From positions 1,922,001-1,986,000 of the forward strand of contig JAJFZO010000566.1 in NCBI GenBank assembly GCA_021397835.1: a stretch of 64,000 bases of DNA, in the 5' to 3' direction. The notes under the pieces are model-generated. The model searched no databases. It was given only the letters and a program-made list of their open reading frames with translations, and was not told the DNA's origin. This DNA comes from Moringa oleifera (taxonomy: Eukaryota > Streptophyta > Magnoliopsida > Brassicales > Moringaceae). This document shows, piece after piece, positions 50,178 through 61,774 of the stretch. Position 1 is the stretch's first letter. The number at the start of each line of letters is the position of its first letter. A program made the position numbers and the translations under genes.

Positions 50178-50906
50178 TTACTCCTCGCTTGAGCTTCCAA
50201 CCATCTCCAGAGGGAACTGAGGAGACCCTCTAGGGCAAAAGATGACCTTATAATTAGTCCCACCAGGGCATGTGAAGGTGCTTGTGGGGTCGTCTTGAGG
50301 GTAACTATAGGCATCTCTGCACCTGTCCTTGAAGAACCTGGAGAATCTGGTAGGGCCACAGCTTCCATACCCTTGGGTGCAGCAGTACTCATTAGTCTTA
50401 AAAACTGTACAGGGATTGTTGCAGCCACCAGGAGCTTTAAGTTCTCTAGGGCACTGTCCGTTGATGTCTGCCGTGCATTTGATTTTATGGCACCCTCCAT
50501 TTGTAGGACTAAACTCCATGGGGATGTTGAACCCATCCACTAACGATATGTCATAGAAGTCCTTGTTGCCGTACTGGTTTAGGGCGTATTCAGCCAGGGT
50601 GTTAGGAGGCTGACCCCAGCCTTTGCACTGGAGGACGCCACCGCAGTCACCTGTTTGACAACGACCCCTGCCGGACGCATCGAAGTTGCAATTGGTTCGG
50701 CCCCATATACGTGCCATGGCTGTGCCCGCAGCCACGTTCAGGCGCCAAACCTGGCCGCGGTTGAGGCGGCGACCACCGCCGGGTGAGGCTGCTGCCCAGA
50801 CAGTGTAAGGGCATTCGTTACGGATCTCGAAGGTGGCTGCATGGGTGGAGACGAAGAGGAGGCTGAAGAGGACTGTGAATTTGGCTATGTAGCTCATAGT
50901 GGGCAA
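50178..50906 (-). CDS. Osmotin-like PR-5 thaumatin-like protein, TLP1
   Basis: A single-exon gene of 242 residues. PR-5 proteins are secreted or vacuolar defence proteins with antifungal and osmotic-stress roles. A signal peptide ends after THA, giving the mature start [20 protein letters not shown]. All 16 conserved cysteines for eight disulfides are present, as are the acidic-cleft residues of the REDDD type (Arg in the GRTNC region, Glu in LAEYALN, Asp in [12 protein letters not shown]). The family signature [17 protein letters not shown] is clear. The C-terminal tail after FCPRG ([15 protein letters not shown]) is the extension found in vacuolar osmotins. Translation could start at the first Met (50906) or at the fourth codon (50897), whose MSYIAKF start is more usual. 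It heads a cluster of five TLP loci on this strand. Confidence 0.95.
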   Translation of the reverse strand: MPTMSYIAKFTVLFSLLFVSTHAATFEIRNECPYTVWAAASPGGGRRLNRGQVWRLNVAAGTAMARIWGRTNCNFDASGRGRCQTGDCGGVLQCKGWGQPPNTLAEYALNQYGNKDFYDISLVDGFNIPMEFSPTNGGCHKIKCTADINGQCPRELKAPGGCNNPCTVFKTNEYCCTQGYGSCGPTRFSRFFKDRCRDAYSYPQDDPTSTFTCPGGTNYKVIFCPRGSPQFPLEMVGSSSEE

Positions 50907-50948
50907 GCTCGATCGCTTGGATACTCAGGCTGAGGCATATAAGGGGAT

Positions 50949-50956
50949 TTTATATA
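50949..50956 (-). promoter_or_regulatory. TATA box of TLP1
   Basis: TATATAAA on the minus strand, 43-50 bases upstream of the ATG at 50906. This predicts a very short 5' UTR, usual for osmotin-type genes. A second AT-rich word (CTTATATG) lies closer to the ATG. Confidence 0.55.
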
Positions 50957-52158
50957 GAAGATGGGGCAGGTGCTGGTTGGATGTACATACAGTGGCCAAG
51001 TACTGTTAGACTATTTTAATAAAGGTAGAGGCGGCTATACTTGCCTACTCGATCAAATTAATATCTTAACGTAGATAAGGTTAATTTATAACTACATAAA
51101 CATAATAAATTATAAAAAATAATAAAATTATTATTTCTAAAAGACAAAATCACATAATTAATTATGATCATAACAAATAATATTAATTATCGTATCTATT
51201 AATCATACATCATTAGTAGCAATTGGTCAAAATATGGACTTTCTCAATCAATTTGGTCTTCATGAGCATCTTAAGTTAGGTGAAAACTTATAAAGAGAGG
51301 ATTAGACAAAAAGAGTTAGCGTATACTTGGCATCTAATTGCATAAAGAAGATAGGCCAATGTATATAGTCTTCACATCATCATTGCTTGCATAAAGTAAG
51401 GGGCTGCCAAGGTTTAGTGTAATGGGCTTTCAGCAGCCGCATCCATTATCCACAACTTAATTATTAACAATGAAAACAACAAAATTGATCTATGTTTTAT
51501 GAAATTAGTAAATAATTTGTTAATGTTAGATAGTCACCTGAAAATTGGATTAGATTTATTTAAATAATATTTAATATTCAAGTATATATTAAAAAATATA
51601 ATATATATGCATTTTTTATGGACGTTAAAAACGGTCTTATAATGATGAGGATTATGAGAGATTTGAGATTAAAATCAGAGTTAAGGGATCTAAAATTTAG
51701 GGTTCTAATGCTGATATCTCGAGAACTTTACGTTGAGCTACTATCTTCACATGTCAAGACTAAACTAGCATAAGTACCTTTCGTGTCACGTTTTGATTGG
51801 TTATATGTATTATAATGACGTAACGTATTATCATTGATCCGGCTAAATAGTCGCATATATATTAATATTTATGTTAATGTAATAGAATTTTTGTACTTAT
51901 ATCTCGTTGATAATGAATATATTAGAGAATAACATGATCAATATTTTTTTTATTAATATGAACTGTGTTATGTTTTAATACACATGGGTAAGTGTTAATT
52001 TTAATAAAATAAATTATTATTTTTTAAAAAAATCAATATAACTAAGATAAATGGAGAATTTTAATTGAGGAATACAAGTCTAACACAATGTGAAATTATG
52101 ATAAAATTACAGATTTATGGATCGTTTATTTGTGTGAATACCATCTTAGTGTTCCGTT
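50957..52158. other. Spacer between TLP1 and TLP2
   Basis: The promoter region of TLP1 and the 3' region of TLP2. It is AT-rich with no recognised gene, repeat or element. Confidence 0.5.
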
Positions 52159-52821
52159 TTAGGACGGGCAAAATTCAACCCGATAGTTGGTACCACTAGG
52201 GCAAACAAAGGGGCTCGACGCGTCTGGATTGACGAAGGCGTCAGGGCACTTCTCCTTGAAGAACCTCGAGTACTTATTTGGGCCACAAGGTCCACTGAAG
52301 CAACAGTACTCATTGGTTTGGAACACTTCACAAGGGTTGTTACACCCACCAGGAGCCTGCAACTCAGCCGGACACTCACCGGTAATGTCACCGGCGCACC
52401 GGGCACCACGGCAGGTTTTAGCCGTGGGGCTAAAGTCAACTGGGATGTTGAACCCGTCGACAAGTGATATATCATAAAAGTCCACTTTACCAGGTTGATT
52501 CAGTGCGTACTCAACCAAGGTATACGGTGGTGAACCGGAGCCTTGGCACTGTAAGGTTCCGTTGCAGTCACCGGTCTCGCACCGGCCTTGGCCGTTGGAG
52601 TCAAAGGTGCAGTTGGTCCTGCCCCAAATGCGGCCGGCTGTTGAGCTACTGACAGATATGGACCATGTCTGGCCTGGATCCAGCTTCTGGCCTCCTCCAG
52701 GAGACGCCGCTGCCCAAACAGTGTAGGAACACTTGTTCACTATGTCAAACTTGGTTGCATAAGTGAAGGTGAAAAGCTGGCTAAACAGGAGAGCAATGGC
52801 AAAAGCATTGGCAATACCCAT
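52159..52821 (-). CDS. Thaumatin-like PR-5 protein, TLP2
   Basis: A single-exon gene of 220 residues. A signal peptide ends after TYA, giving the mature start [20 protein letters not shown]. All 16 cysteines are present, along with GRTNCTFDSNGQGRCETGDC and the acidic-cleft segments LVEYALN and [12 protein letters not shown]. The protein ends at FCPS with no C-terminal extension, so it is probably secreted to the apoplast, in contrast to TLP1. TATAAAT at 52875-52869 on the minus strand lies about 50 bases upstream of the ATG. The gene and its 5' flank are duplicated at 61775-63840, where the gene copy is broken. Confidence 0.95.
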   Translation of the reverse strand: MGIANAFAIALLFSQLFTFTYATKFDIVNKCSYTVWAAASPGGGQKLDPGQTWSISVSSSTAGRIWGRTNCTFDSNGQGRCETGDCNGTLQCQGSGSPPYTLVEYALNQPGKVDFYDISLVDGFNIPVDFSPTAKTCRGARCAGDITGECPAELQAPGGCNNPCEVFQTNEYCCFSGPCGPNKYSRFFKEKCPDAFVNPDASSPFVCPSGTNYRVEFCPS

Positions 52822-53800
52822 TTTGGTTAGTGATAAACACAGTTGATTTTTCTTATAGGTTGGTATTAATTTATAGATGAGGATATGTCCCGTGTGGAGA
52901 TTAAACTTCTGCTAAGATTGATTCGAGACATTTCCAAAGATTATGCAGGCTTGACTACTTGACAAGTAGTCCGTAGAATTAAACATAATTTCTGCAAACC
53001 AACCAATTAAAATTGATTTCGTATGAGATAATTCAAGTTCCAAGTCTCATAGGATCTCATGCAACAAATCAACAAAATTCAAATGCTATTATCTAAGGAT
53101 AGTTGGTAATCTTGAAGTTATCCGAAACAAGTTTTATGCAAAAAAAAATCCAATTTATTCTTTGCTATTAATTTTAATATTCAAATGATTGGTCTGAAAC
53201 GATCACCATCAAGTCAAATACTGTGGATTGAAAATACACTCAGAACAATTACAGACCCATGGAATAAGTTTCACATGGGTGAATGAGTAGCATTTCACAA
53301 ACTGCATGCTCACTATGGCAAAATAAACATTCCATCAGAATTTGATATACAGGGCCATGCCAGCAGATATAACATAAGTTCATTGATCTAAAAAACACTA
53401 AATTTCAATATGTTCTTGAGTTCCTTACCAAATCGCGGATTACATCTATGTTGAATGTTAATTAACTGGATTGGGTCATGATTGATTTGTCTCCAGCAAA
53501 AAGCAAGAATGTAGCACCATACATATAATAGTCAAGTGATGGATGGAATATATAATTGTCAACATTAAGCTGTGATATATATATATTCATGAAACTTCAT
53601 ATATATATATATATATATCACTTTACTTGGATTTATATATAGAGGGATACTGTTTTGTGATCCAATGTTAACAAGGTTGATCGCTAATCTCCTTCCTGAC
53701 AAGTTCATCACATAACACAACAAGAGTTAGTCCTATTGCTACTTTTAGTGTGCTTTATGTTTACTTCAACTGGTCCTAGCTGGGTGCTGGCAACTACAGG
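52160..53800. repeat. Segmental duplication of the TLP2 region, left copy
   Basis: TLP2 and about 1 kb of its 5' flank align with 61775-63840 in the same orientation. Shared blocks include GGTTAGTGATAAA and ACAGTTGATTTTTCTTATAG just before the gene, GACATTTCCAAAGATTATG, GTCTCCAGCAAAAAGCAAGAA, CAACATTAAGCTGTGATATA and GGTCCTAGCTGGGTGCTG. 52822-53821 has no other gene, and an (AT)n run lies at about 53598-53618. Confidence 0.85.
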
Positions 53801-53821
53801 TTTATTCCTGACAAGTGCTTT

Positions 53822-54117
53822 TCAATTAGGAACCTTCAACTCGTTAAGGCACTGTCCGATGATGTCTGCGTTACACTTGATAACACGACTGCACTGTCCA
53901 GATGCAGAGCTGAACTCCATCGGAACACTGAGCCCATCGATCACAGGGATGCCGATGAAGTCCTGGTTGGCATACTCAGCGAGAGTGTTAGGGGCTTGCG
54001 CATAGCCTTGGCATTCAAGCAGCCCGTTGCAGTCACCAGTCTCGCACCTGCCCCTCCCAGAGCCATCGAACTGGCAGTTGGTTCGAGCCCCCATGCGAGC
54101 TTGTGCCTGGCCGGGTT
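53822..54117 (-). pseudogene. Thaumatin-like fragment, TLP3
   Basis: An open fragment of about 98 codons covering the middle of a TLP: PGQAQARMGARTNCQFDGSG, GRCETGDCNGLLECQGYAQA, TLAEYANQDF, IDGLSVPMEFSSASGQC. It has no signal peptide or N-terminus: homology stops at about 54117 against unrelated AT-rich DNA. It ends at ELKVPN and a stop, where family members continue with [15 protein letters not shown] lacks residues seen in EYALNQ-relatives, an internal deletion. It differs clearly from TLP1 and TLP2, so it derives from a third TLP. Confidence 0.85.
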
Positions 54118-54863
54118 TGGTAAAAATGTTTGTTTGTCTTTAAATATTTAATTATTTAATGATAATTATTAAAGCAAATAACAATTCTCACTAAAATTAA
54201 ACGAGATTCTGATGTTATAAGGATGTCTGAATATTTAACGAGTCACAAGAGTTTGTGCAGCTAGCTAAGCGATGGAAAGGGATTTGATTGTTCACGAACG
54301 TTAGGACTTACTTCCAACTCAATTCGCTTTTGGCTGTTTCTGTTGATGCGAAAACAATTTCAGCGTCACCAGGTCGGCGTCTAGCCATGCATTTTAAGTC
54401 GAATTTTCTGATAAAGTAAAGAGATTAACATGCTAATCAGAGGAGTTAGGAAGTATAGACAAAGCAAGAGAAATTATGTGCAGAAGAAGTTCCAGGACTC
54501 TTCAAAGGATGTGTGCCTTTCTGATTCCAATTCCAGAATTTGGAATTTCAGATACAATGAGATAAAATCAATGCCTGGATGACATTCCATTACTTGCAGT
54601 GAAACAGGTGATGGTGCCATGAACAGACCATACTAGTGAATAATCAAATGTTTCACATTTCTTAATGTATTGAAGCTGATAATACCCTTTAATGTAACAG
54701 GTTGTGGAATTTAAAAACCCGAAATGAATTTGTAGGTCAGCAAGGTAATCATTCAGAGCAATAAACGATCGATAGAAACTATGAAATAGAAAAGTATATT
54801 CAACAATGAGGACACTGAATGCCTGAGGAAATTGACTAGAAAAGAATACCAAAAATACCTTAC
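54118..54863. other. Spacer between the TLP3 fragment and the epimerase fragment
   Basis: No recognised gene. The minus-strand frame extending into 54568-54863 is read-through of the epimerase exon into its following intron. Confidence 0.5.
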
Positions 54864-55632
54864 CAGATGCCTTTCCAAATGCAGAAACCATCTCCAAAGC
54901 TGATGTTCCTTTTCCAGTTCCCAAGTTATGCACCTCGCAACCTGCAAAAGGACAACTTTTAAGCAGCCAAGATTGACAAAAACAAATTTCTGATCCTAAC
55001 TTTACTTAAGCGATGAGATAATAACAACAGTCAAATGTGAAAATTTGAGAAATTCATATTAGCAGAGGCAGATGCAAAGATAAGTCATGTGGGCTTGAAT
55101 TTCAAATGAATGAACCAGCAGCCCGACAAAGCTAAATGAAGCAATTGAAAACAAAGAGCCAAACAGTTTCAATGCACATACCTACTTCAGGATCAGGTAG
55201 CTTACGCAATGCAGCGATGTAGCGTCTGTTAAATCAACAAATGAATATAATCAAGTACCTGAGAAAGAATACATGCCATTAAGATCTATACTTTACAGTG
55301 GTCGATAAAAGGGAAAAGAAAGAAGAACTACATGCACATTCCTGATGCTAAAAATTCTTTTGAGGTGAGATCAGAAAAGTTACACAAGTTCATTAACACA
55401 GATCAGGCCTTGTTCTTATCGCAATACTGGATCAGAATACTCAAAATCATTACAGCTTGCAGATGGCAAGTTGGAACAGTAACCAATATGAAGGCCAAAG
55501 GATGCTTCCATGAAAGAATATTGCATATTTAATGAATAATTTTATGAAAAAAACATGCAAATAGTGAAAAAGCATACCCCACTACCATCCACCGTACTGT
55601 AGTCATTTCCAAATACTTTCAGGGCTGATCGC
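54864..55632 (-). pseudogene. UDP-glucose 4-epimerase fragment
   Basis: Three exon-like pieces with good splice sites: 55632-55578 (RSALKVFGNDYSTVDGSG), 55225-55182 (RYIAALRKLPDPEV) and 54941-54864 (GCEVHNLGTGKGTSALEMV). They match the middle-to-late part of plant UDP-glucose/UDP-galactose 4-epimerases (UGE/GALE, SDR extended family), which interconvert the two sugars. The piece for VRDYIHV between the first two is missing. The NAD-binding N-terminus, the catalytic Y-x-x-x-K and the C-terminus (RRPGD region) are also absent. Since introns are kept, it came from a genomic copy, not a retrocopy. It is non-functional. Confidence 0.8.
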
Positions 55633-55702
55633 CTGCACGATACCAACTTTTATATATACAATCATGTTATAAATGTGAGATTGAGTCCATAAATTCTCAT
55701 AC

Positions 55703-55975
55703 TCACCAGAAATCGGCTTGTGATGATTGAATAGCCAATAGGGTTACTGTTGCCCAGACTCTCTCTATTGAATTTTCATCTGCCTCTGCCAGTTGCTCAG
55801 ATGAATGGGACCTCTCCTCTGCAGAAGCAGCTACATTAACAGGTTTTTTATAAACTGAACCAAGATCATAGCAATTATCAAAGGAGTCTTTGTGCATCCA
55901 TATGTACATGCATGTAAATGCATCCTCATCCCATTTTTGCAAGTATCTATTTTCAAATTGGCTAGGATCAGGCAC
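55703..55975 (-). other. Unassigned exon-like open frame
   Basis: About 91 codons open on the minus strand, ending at a strong donor (TCTG then GTGAGTATG). They encode an acidic, protein-like sequence with YLQKWDEDAFTCMYIWMHKD and IERVWATVTLLAIQSSQADF. No ATG starts it and I do not recognise the family. It lies just upstream, on the same strand, of the epimerase fragment but does not resemble an epimerase. It is probably another captured or decayed exon. Confidence 0.35.
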
Positions 55976-57067
55976 ATTTTACTTAATCAGGATATTGCCA
56001 AATTGACAACATCTTTTAGATTTGAATATGACAAGACCTTTATGTGTAGAACATTGAAAAAATTAGGAAAGCTATAGATCACATTTCAAAACTAAACAGA
56101 ATACAAAATGCATGGCATCCATTAAAAATATTTAATGATGCAGTGGCAATCTAACAATTTATTTTAGATTGCAAAAGAAACAAACAAAGATGCTTCCCAC
56201 ATTTGATGCAGTATCCTTTTCAAGCATGTCTAAATTATTTGACAAATATAATGGGAAGAATGAGAAATAGCACAGGAACACCAAGAACCTCCATGTTATT
56301 TAAATATGAATGCAATGAAAATATAAATGAAAACACTATCATGCTCAAGATTAAGACATAAATTATCATGAGAGAAGGAATGCAACAAATGCCATAATGT
56401 TCTATCACATATTACAGACTATAATTCTGCACATTATATAAAAAATATAAAGTCAGTAATGAAATTACAACTGATCTGCAGTGCAATTGCCATTCACTTG
56501 GGTGAATGTAACTTTTTGTCTGGGTCTGCTTACGAAGGTTAGCCACAACGGTTTTGTCTGGTGGAGGGACAGAATGATGAATTGAGGAGATCGTAAGTGC
56601 CAGAAGAGTTCCTTGGATTCGTACAGTCAGGCTATTGCATGGAGATATGAGCTAATTCAGGCTGGTCTTGCTAATGAAATTTCTAGTGAGATAGCATTGC
56701 ATGCGTAAGACATCCACCATCTTTCTGTTAAATCATCAATACATTTCCCTTGATAGGTAACATTATGGTAAAATGAAAAATTAGTAATAAACCTTTCTGC
56801 CTTGGCTACATTGACTCCAAATCTTCTAAGACAAAATCATCAGTGAAATGCAAAAAGACTTAAAAAAAAAAACAAACAATTACAATGCAAAATGCCCCCA
56901 CAGAAAACTGATTATTTTAACTTAGGTCACAGATTCTGAGAACTAAAATCAGGTTCTAATTACGCATAATGCAAAATAAAGCAGAAATCCATATTCCCTG
57001 CAGTAGGGTTCGAAGTCCCTCCTGATGGCATATAGTAACAAAGACTTCTCTAAACAGTTACCTACAA
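55976..57067. other. Spacer with no recognised gene
   Basis: AT-rich. A GC-richer piece on the minus strand (about 56470-56640) reads PPPDKTVVANLRKQTQTKSY in one frame and could be another decayed exon, but I cannot assign it. Confidence 0.4.
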
Positions 57068-57895
57068 TTAATCTAGACTGCGGCTTTGGCTCTTGCTCTT
57101 GCTCCTACTCAAGCCATAAGGTAACCTTGAATAAGATCGCTCTCTGTCTAAAATTTAGACAGTATTATTGCTTCATTACTCACTCCACTATCATTTATCA
57201 TTATCTAAGCACAACACTAGATAATAAAAATACTTTGAATAGTGCCTTCGCCTTGGGGAAGGAGAATAATATCACGGACTTCGAGAATAGCTTCTTCCAC
57301 GGTGTGGAGACCGACAATACCGAAGTAGAGAACGCCTACGATCATATAATCGGCCCCTAACAACAAAACATTAGCAGCCACATGAGACCACAGGCAACAG
57401 ACTAAGAAAGCAAGTTAGAGAATGGGCCAGAACTGAAATTGAAAGATAAGATACAACCAAAATAGATATACGTGCATGCATGGACAGCTGAAAGAGCACT
57501 ATTGAGAATGTACTACCTGAAGTCAAGAAGAAACCATGCCAGTTGAGCTACTGACACAAACGACATAATGCAATAAAGCAAACATATAAACACATTCCGT
57601 TTCTTTGATATTTATAACATGGTAATGTGAAATAGATGGCAATTAAATGTAAACAAATAGGCAAAGAAACTGCATAAAACATGTGTAGGATGCACTCAGT
57701 GTGCATGAAGATACTGTATCCATGGTAGGTGAGCCCATGAAATGGCATGGGCATCAGCTGAAACTTGTTTAAGATGGGGCTGAGAGGCCTATTATTTCAC
57801 TAACGGGATCTAGACCTATTAGTGAGGAACAGGTTCTTGCGTGAGAGGATCTCTAAGTAGAGATCCTTGCCTGTTGTTCCACTTGTCTCATCTCA
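57068..57895 (-). pseudogene. SR splicing factor fragment, SCL30A/SCL33-like
   Basis: Pieces of a plant SC35-like serine/arginine-rich splicing factor, read on the minus strand. 57359-57234, after a TTGTTAG acceptor, encodes an RS domain: GRLYDRRRSLLRYCRSPHRG, RSYSRSP, then a TGA where CGA (Arg) is expected, then YYSPSPRRRHYS. 57147-57068 encodes the last exon, RERSYSRLPYG and SRSKSKSQSRSLD plus stop. At about 57895-57790 a decayed RRM piece reads KDLYL and, after a frameshift, RDPLTQEP, corresponding to KDIYLPRDYYTGEP of the family. The RRM start and most RNP motifs are lost. The intact family acts in pre-mRNA splice-site choice in the nucleus. This copy cannot. Confidence 0.7.
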
Positions 57896-60663
57896 TGCAG
57901 GATTCCGAAGCACTAGCTGAACTCTAAACATAACTTTTTACTACATTACAAGAAATTAATAGTAATCTGATAGAAATCTAATTATGCTTTTAATTACTAA
58001 AGAAACATAGGTGAGTGAGAGAATTAAAGCTAGAAATAATATTACCTAGAAATCAGACAAATCAAATCGCATGGAGCTATCTGCTTGGTAGCTTTATTCT
58101 TGTATCACCACTGATTAATTGATTTTCATGAGAAAAAGAGCTATTGAGTTATCCAATAGAGAGAGAAATTGAAAGCTAGAGAGAAAATTATTTGTAAAAT
58201 CGCATATATATGATCGCTAGAGATAATGGCTAGAGATTATGAGGTAAAGAGGATCTTGTCCAAGGCGCAAACACGAAATTAAATAAAGAACAAAAAGGAT
58301 CGATTTTGGCATCCAATGCGGCTCGGCTCTAAGATATAATAGAAATGGTTAGTGATGGTGCAAATTTGGCCCAGAAAACCAAAAAGAATAGAGCATAATG
58401 ACTTGGTGAAGGATTATGAGCTAATGGTGAGGAGTAGGCGGTGGGCCTCGGCGTAGGTTGCACAGAGAATAAAGAAAGGTAGGCCCTATAATGTCCAAAC
58501 TGCAAATAGCCTCTAACTTACAGATTTATTGTTAAAATCTAAATGCAGAGGAACCTAGAAGCTTAGAAGAATCCCCTAGAATTTTAGCCCAAGAGGTTCT
58601 TAGAAGATGCAAGAACAGGTGACCATCAAGGCAAGAATTTCAACTTCCTTTCATTTGGATCTGGGAGGAGAATTTGTGTAGGAATTCCTTTAGCAAAGAA
58701 GATAGTGACTTATGTGTTAGTCACTCTATTGCATTCCTCTGAATGAAAATTACCAAAGAGATAGACTCTTGATATGTCTAAGAAACTTATCTAAACAATT
58801 TTATAAAATCAATTTTAGAAAATCTCTAGTGAATTTCTTAGCAATTTTCTGACTGAAAAGATCAAATATAAGAAATAATCAAGAAAACCAATTGCAATGC
58901 TTAACCTTTATTCCTTAATATATATATATATAGCTTGACATCTTTGTTGTTACTTTGATCTGCTTGTTTAAGTTATAACTACTTCAAAATGATCTTATTG
59001 TCCTTTATGTTCCTTATTTTATTTTTACTTTTTTCTTAAATATTAAGACTGAAGATGATGAACACATGGCTTTTTAAGGGCTTAGATTCAGAAAGTAATG
59101 ACTTGTTAAAATTATCAAAGATTAAATAGATGAGGCTTGTGCCTTCAAATGCTAGCCAATGTATGTTAGGATCTTATCTTTGACAATATAGTACTTCTTT
59201 TGGCCTGAAAATAACTTCAATTATCTGGTAGAGTCACTTTTTTTACTGGATTAGTTGATTATAAGGTTGATTATTATCTTTGTATCTTATTAGAATTATT
59301 AAAGATCAATAAAAGAAACATAACAGAGTCATGGCGAACTCCATTAGGTGGAAGAGGATCTAAAGATGGTTGGCAAAAAATTAGGATTAGAGCTGTAATA
59401 GAAACAATAAGGGGAACGAAGGCATTCAAAAGAAGATAAAGGATAGTTGATGATGGATTGAAATTACATTGCAAGCGTGTACAAAGCTCTGCTAACACCA
59501 TTGAAGCTCACTGTTAGTGATAAACCAAGAGATCGATTGGCCGGGAAATTTCAAATGCAAAGAATGAAACATGCAGTCTTGAACCAACAGATGCTCAATC
59601 CAACTAACAAACAATAAAGAAAAACCTACAAAAAGGTTTGCACAAAATAATATGTTAGCCACAAAGGAGATTTTGCCACTCTCATGACCAGGGAAAGTCT
59701 AATAGACAAACCATAAATCCATGAAGGGAAAGATGCATATTGTTCATGCACTGCTTTACCATAATGTGAAGATGAGATGATAAGAATAAGAGACAGCTTG
59801 ATTGCTATAGGTTCTACAGATATATTTATTTCTATTGTTCCTTTAATTAGCAAACTAAGGGATTATACTCGCAATTATGAATCACAATTAAAACTTTGCT
59901 GATAAATTACAAATTTATCCAAATGGATTACTAATTTTATGCTCGTTTAAAATTATTATTATGTTCACATTGCTGAGTTGAGAATTTAAAATTATTTTTT
60001 TAAAAATCTTGATTATCCAGATAATGATTGTCCAAAAAGATTTGAATGAATCAAAAAGAAGTCAATAAGAGTAAGGGACGGATTGTAGATTAAATTTAAA
60101 TATATATTTAATTTTAAATGTGATTTAATAAATATTATTTTATTATATTTAAATCAATATTAATTAATTTAATATAAATTTTAAATTTTATAATTTTAAA
60201 AGTAATTATAAACAATATTCTCTAAAGATATGTGTTTTAATTGTTAAAATTTACAATTATCACCATATATTTATTAATAGTTGGTATTTGATAAATATCA
60301 ATAAAAGTACGACAAACAAAAAAACTTCTACTAATTATATAGTAGCAATTGTGATAAGTGCCGCGAAATAATTAGCGTTAAAAATCTGTTTTGTTGGAGT
60401 GCAATAATAAGGAAAGTTAGCTAGCTTGGTAGGAAATCTATTAATAAGTTTCACCCATCAGAAAATTCATTAATTAAAACTAAGTTTATTGATACAAATA
60501 TGTAGCAAATATATAAAGTGGACATGCACCCATATTTAATCATAAAAAATCAGATGCTCTGCTAATCTGATTTGTTATTCATAAGCTTATTGATATATAT
60601 TGGACGGCATCCTACCGTCAGGGAGACATGCACTTGAGTCTTTATCATTAATTTGGTGATCCT
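57896..60663. other. Spacer without a recognised gene
   Basis: AT-rich DNA with an (AT)n run at about 58919-58932 and scattered short frames. No family is recognised. Confidence 0.5.
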
Positions 60664-60830
60664 TCAAGGGCAGAAAATGACCTTGTAGTTAGTTCCAGTG
60701 GGGCAATATGGTATAAGAAACAAATAAGTAGCTGTTGGTTCCATGTTTCACCTGTGTTGAGCTGCCTGCCCCCTCCGGCAGCCCAGACAGTGTAGGGGCA
60801 GCTGTTTCTCACCTCAGAAAGTGGCTGCAT
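60664..60830 (-). pseudogene. Thaumatin-like pseudogene, TLP4 (internal deletion)
   Basis: The first about 30 mature residues of a TLP ([20 protein letters not shown], then TGETWN) are joined almost directly to the last 13 codons ([13 protein letters not shown] plus stop), in a different frame. About 170 codons are missing. One extra base at the signal/mature junction (ACTTTCTGAGGTG) also shifts the frame. It keeps both termini but none of the cleft residues. Confidence 0.88.
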
Positions 60831-61339
60831 GAGCTAAAGCTAAGCACATGGACGCAAAAAGGAAGCATAAAGACTGGTCATCCCTTGAAGGAACTAATGG
60901 TGATAAGAGAGCTAATTAAAAAATATGAAAATCTGTTATTGAGATTTTCTCATTACTTAAAAATAAGCAATTTTTTTCTAATAATAATTTTATATTAAAA
61001 AATATGAAAATTTTTCTCTTAAAATTTTTTTATATTCTCAAAAAATTTAATATTCAGAAAATTTTAAGTTGATATAAATATATGAGTATTCAAACAAAAT
61101 ATCTTCAATATCTCATGTCAACAAGAAGATCAAAACTATTTCTCTAAATTAATCATTCGGGCAGCTTTTAATTTTTTAACATTTTAAAAAAAACTCTGTT
61201 TAGTTTTGTTAAACGCTGAAAAGAATTTGTCTTGAACCAAGAAGCAGATATAACTAGGGCATAAATTCATGAAAGACAGTGATTTCACGTTCAAAGTCTT
61301 CATTCTTCTTCGATTTCTCTAACAGATCTAGATATATAG
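60831..61339. other. Spacer upstream of the copia fragment
   Basis: AT-rich with no recognised gene. Confidence 0.45.
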
Positions 61340-61735
61340 CACCAAGTCTAACACTGGATTCTGTGTTTATCTCGGCTGCAATTTGATGACTTGGCAATCT
61401 AAGAAACAAAACAATGCTTTTCGTGGGAGCTCAAAAGCTAAATATCGAAGTCTTGCTCATTTGGTAGCTAAAATAACTTGGGTTCAGTTTTTCTACTCGA
61501 ATTATAGCTCAAGCATCCTAAAGTTCTAGTGTTGTGGTGTGATAATCAAAGTGCAATTTTGTTGGCTTACAGTCCTGTGTTCCATCACAAATCAAAGCAT
61601 ATTGAGATGGATCTAAGCTTTGTCCGAGAGAAAGCTTGCCAAGGTCTCTCATTCAAGTGAACTACATCCCATCTCAGCATCAAATTGCAGATATCTTGGC
61701 TAAAGCAATATGCAACTCTAACTTTCCTAGGTTGT
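61340..61735 (+). mobile_element. Ty1/copia RNase H fragment
   Basis: Plus-strand remains of the RNase H end of a copia polyprotein: NTGFCVYLGCNLMTWQSKKQ, KAKYRSLAHLVAKITWVQ, VLWCDNQSAILLAYSPVFHH, KHIEMDLSFVREKACQGL and, after a frameshift, VNYIPSQHQIADILAKAI. It carries frameshifts and an in-frame TGA. KAKYRSLA replaces the usual (S/T)EAEYR-LA, so a catalytic acidic residue is lost. No LTR was found. It ends about 40 bases from the TLP5 pseudogene. Confidence 0.85.
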
Positions 61736-61774
61736 GATGAACTCTTTTCTTTACCCAATTTTCTGTTTAACAGG

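Noticed and set aside
50295..50543. Plus-strand and other-frame ORFs across TLP1 and TLP2 (also 52187-52652 and 50147-50536)
   Set aside because: Shadows of the GC-richer intact TLP coding regions.
57001..57025. GGGTTCGAAGTCCC resembles a tRNA T-arm
   Set aside because: No acceptor stem, D-arm or anticodon arm can be drawn around it. It lies just downstream of the SR pseudogene stop and looks like coincidence.
57025..57360. 111-codon plus-strand ORF
   Set aside because: It is the antisense shadow of the SR-domain exons: the reverse strand reads Arg/Ser-rich words with splice sites.
57847..57866. Perfect hairpin (GGATCTCT, loop AAGT, AGAGATCC), considered as a Helitron 3' end
   Set aside because: No CTRR follows within about 12 bases on either strand, and the sequence is explained by the decayed RRM codons (KDLYL...RDP).
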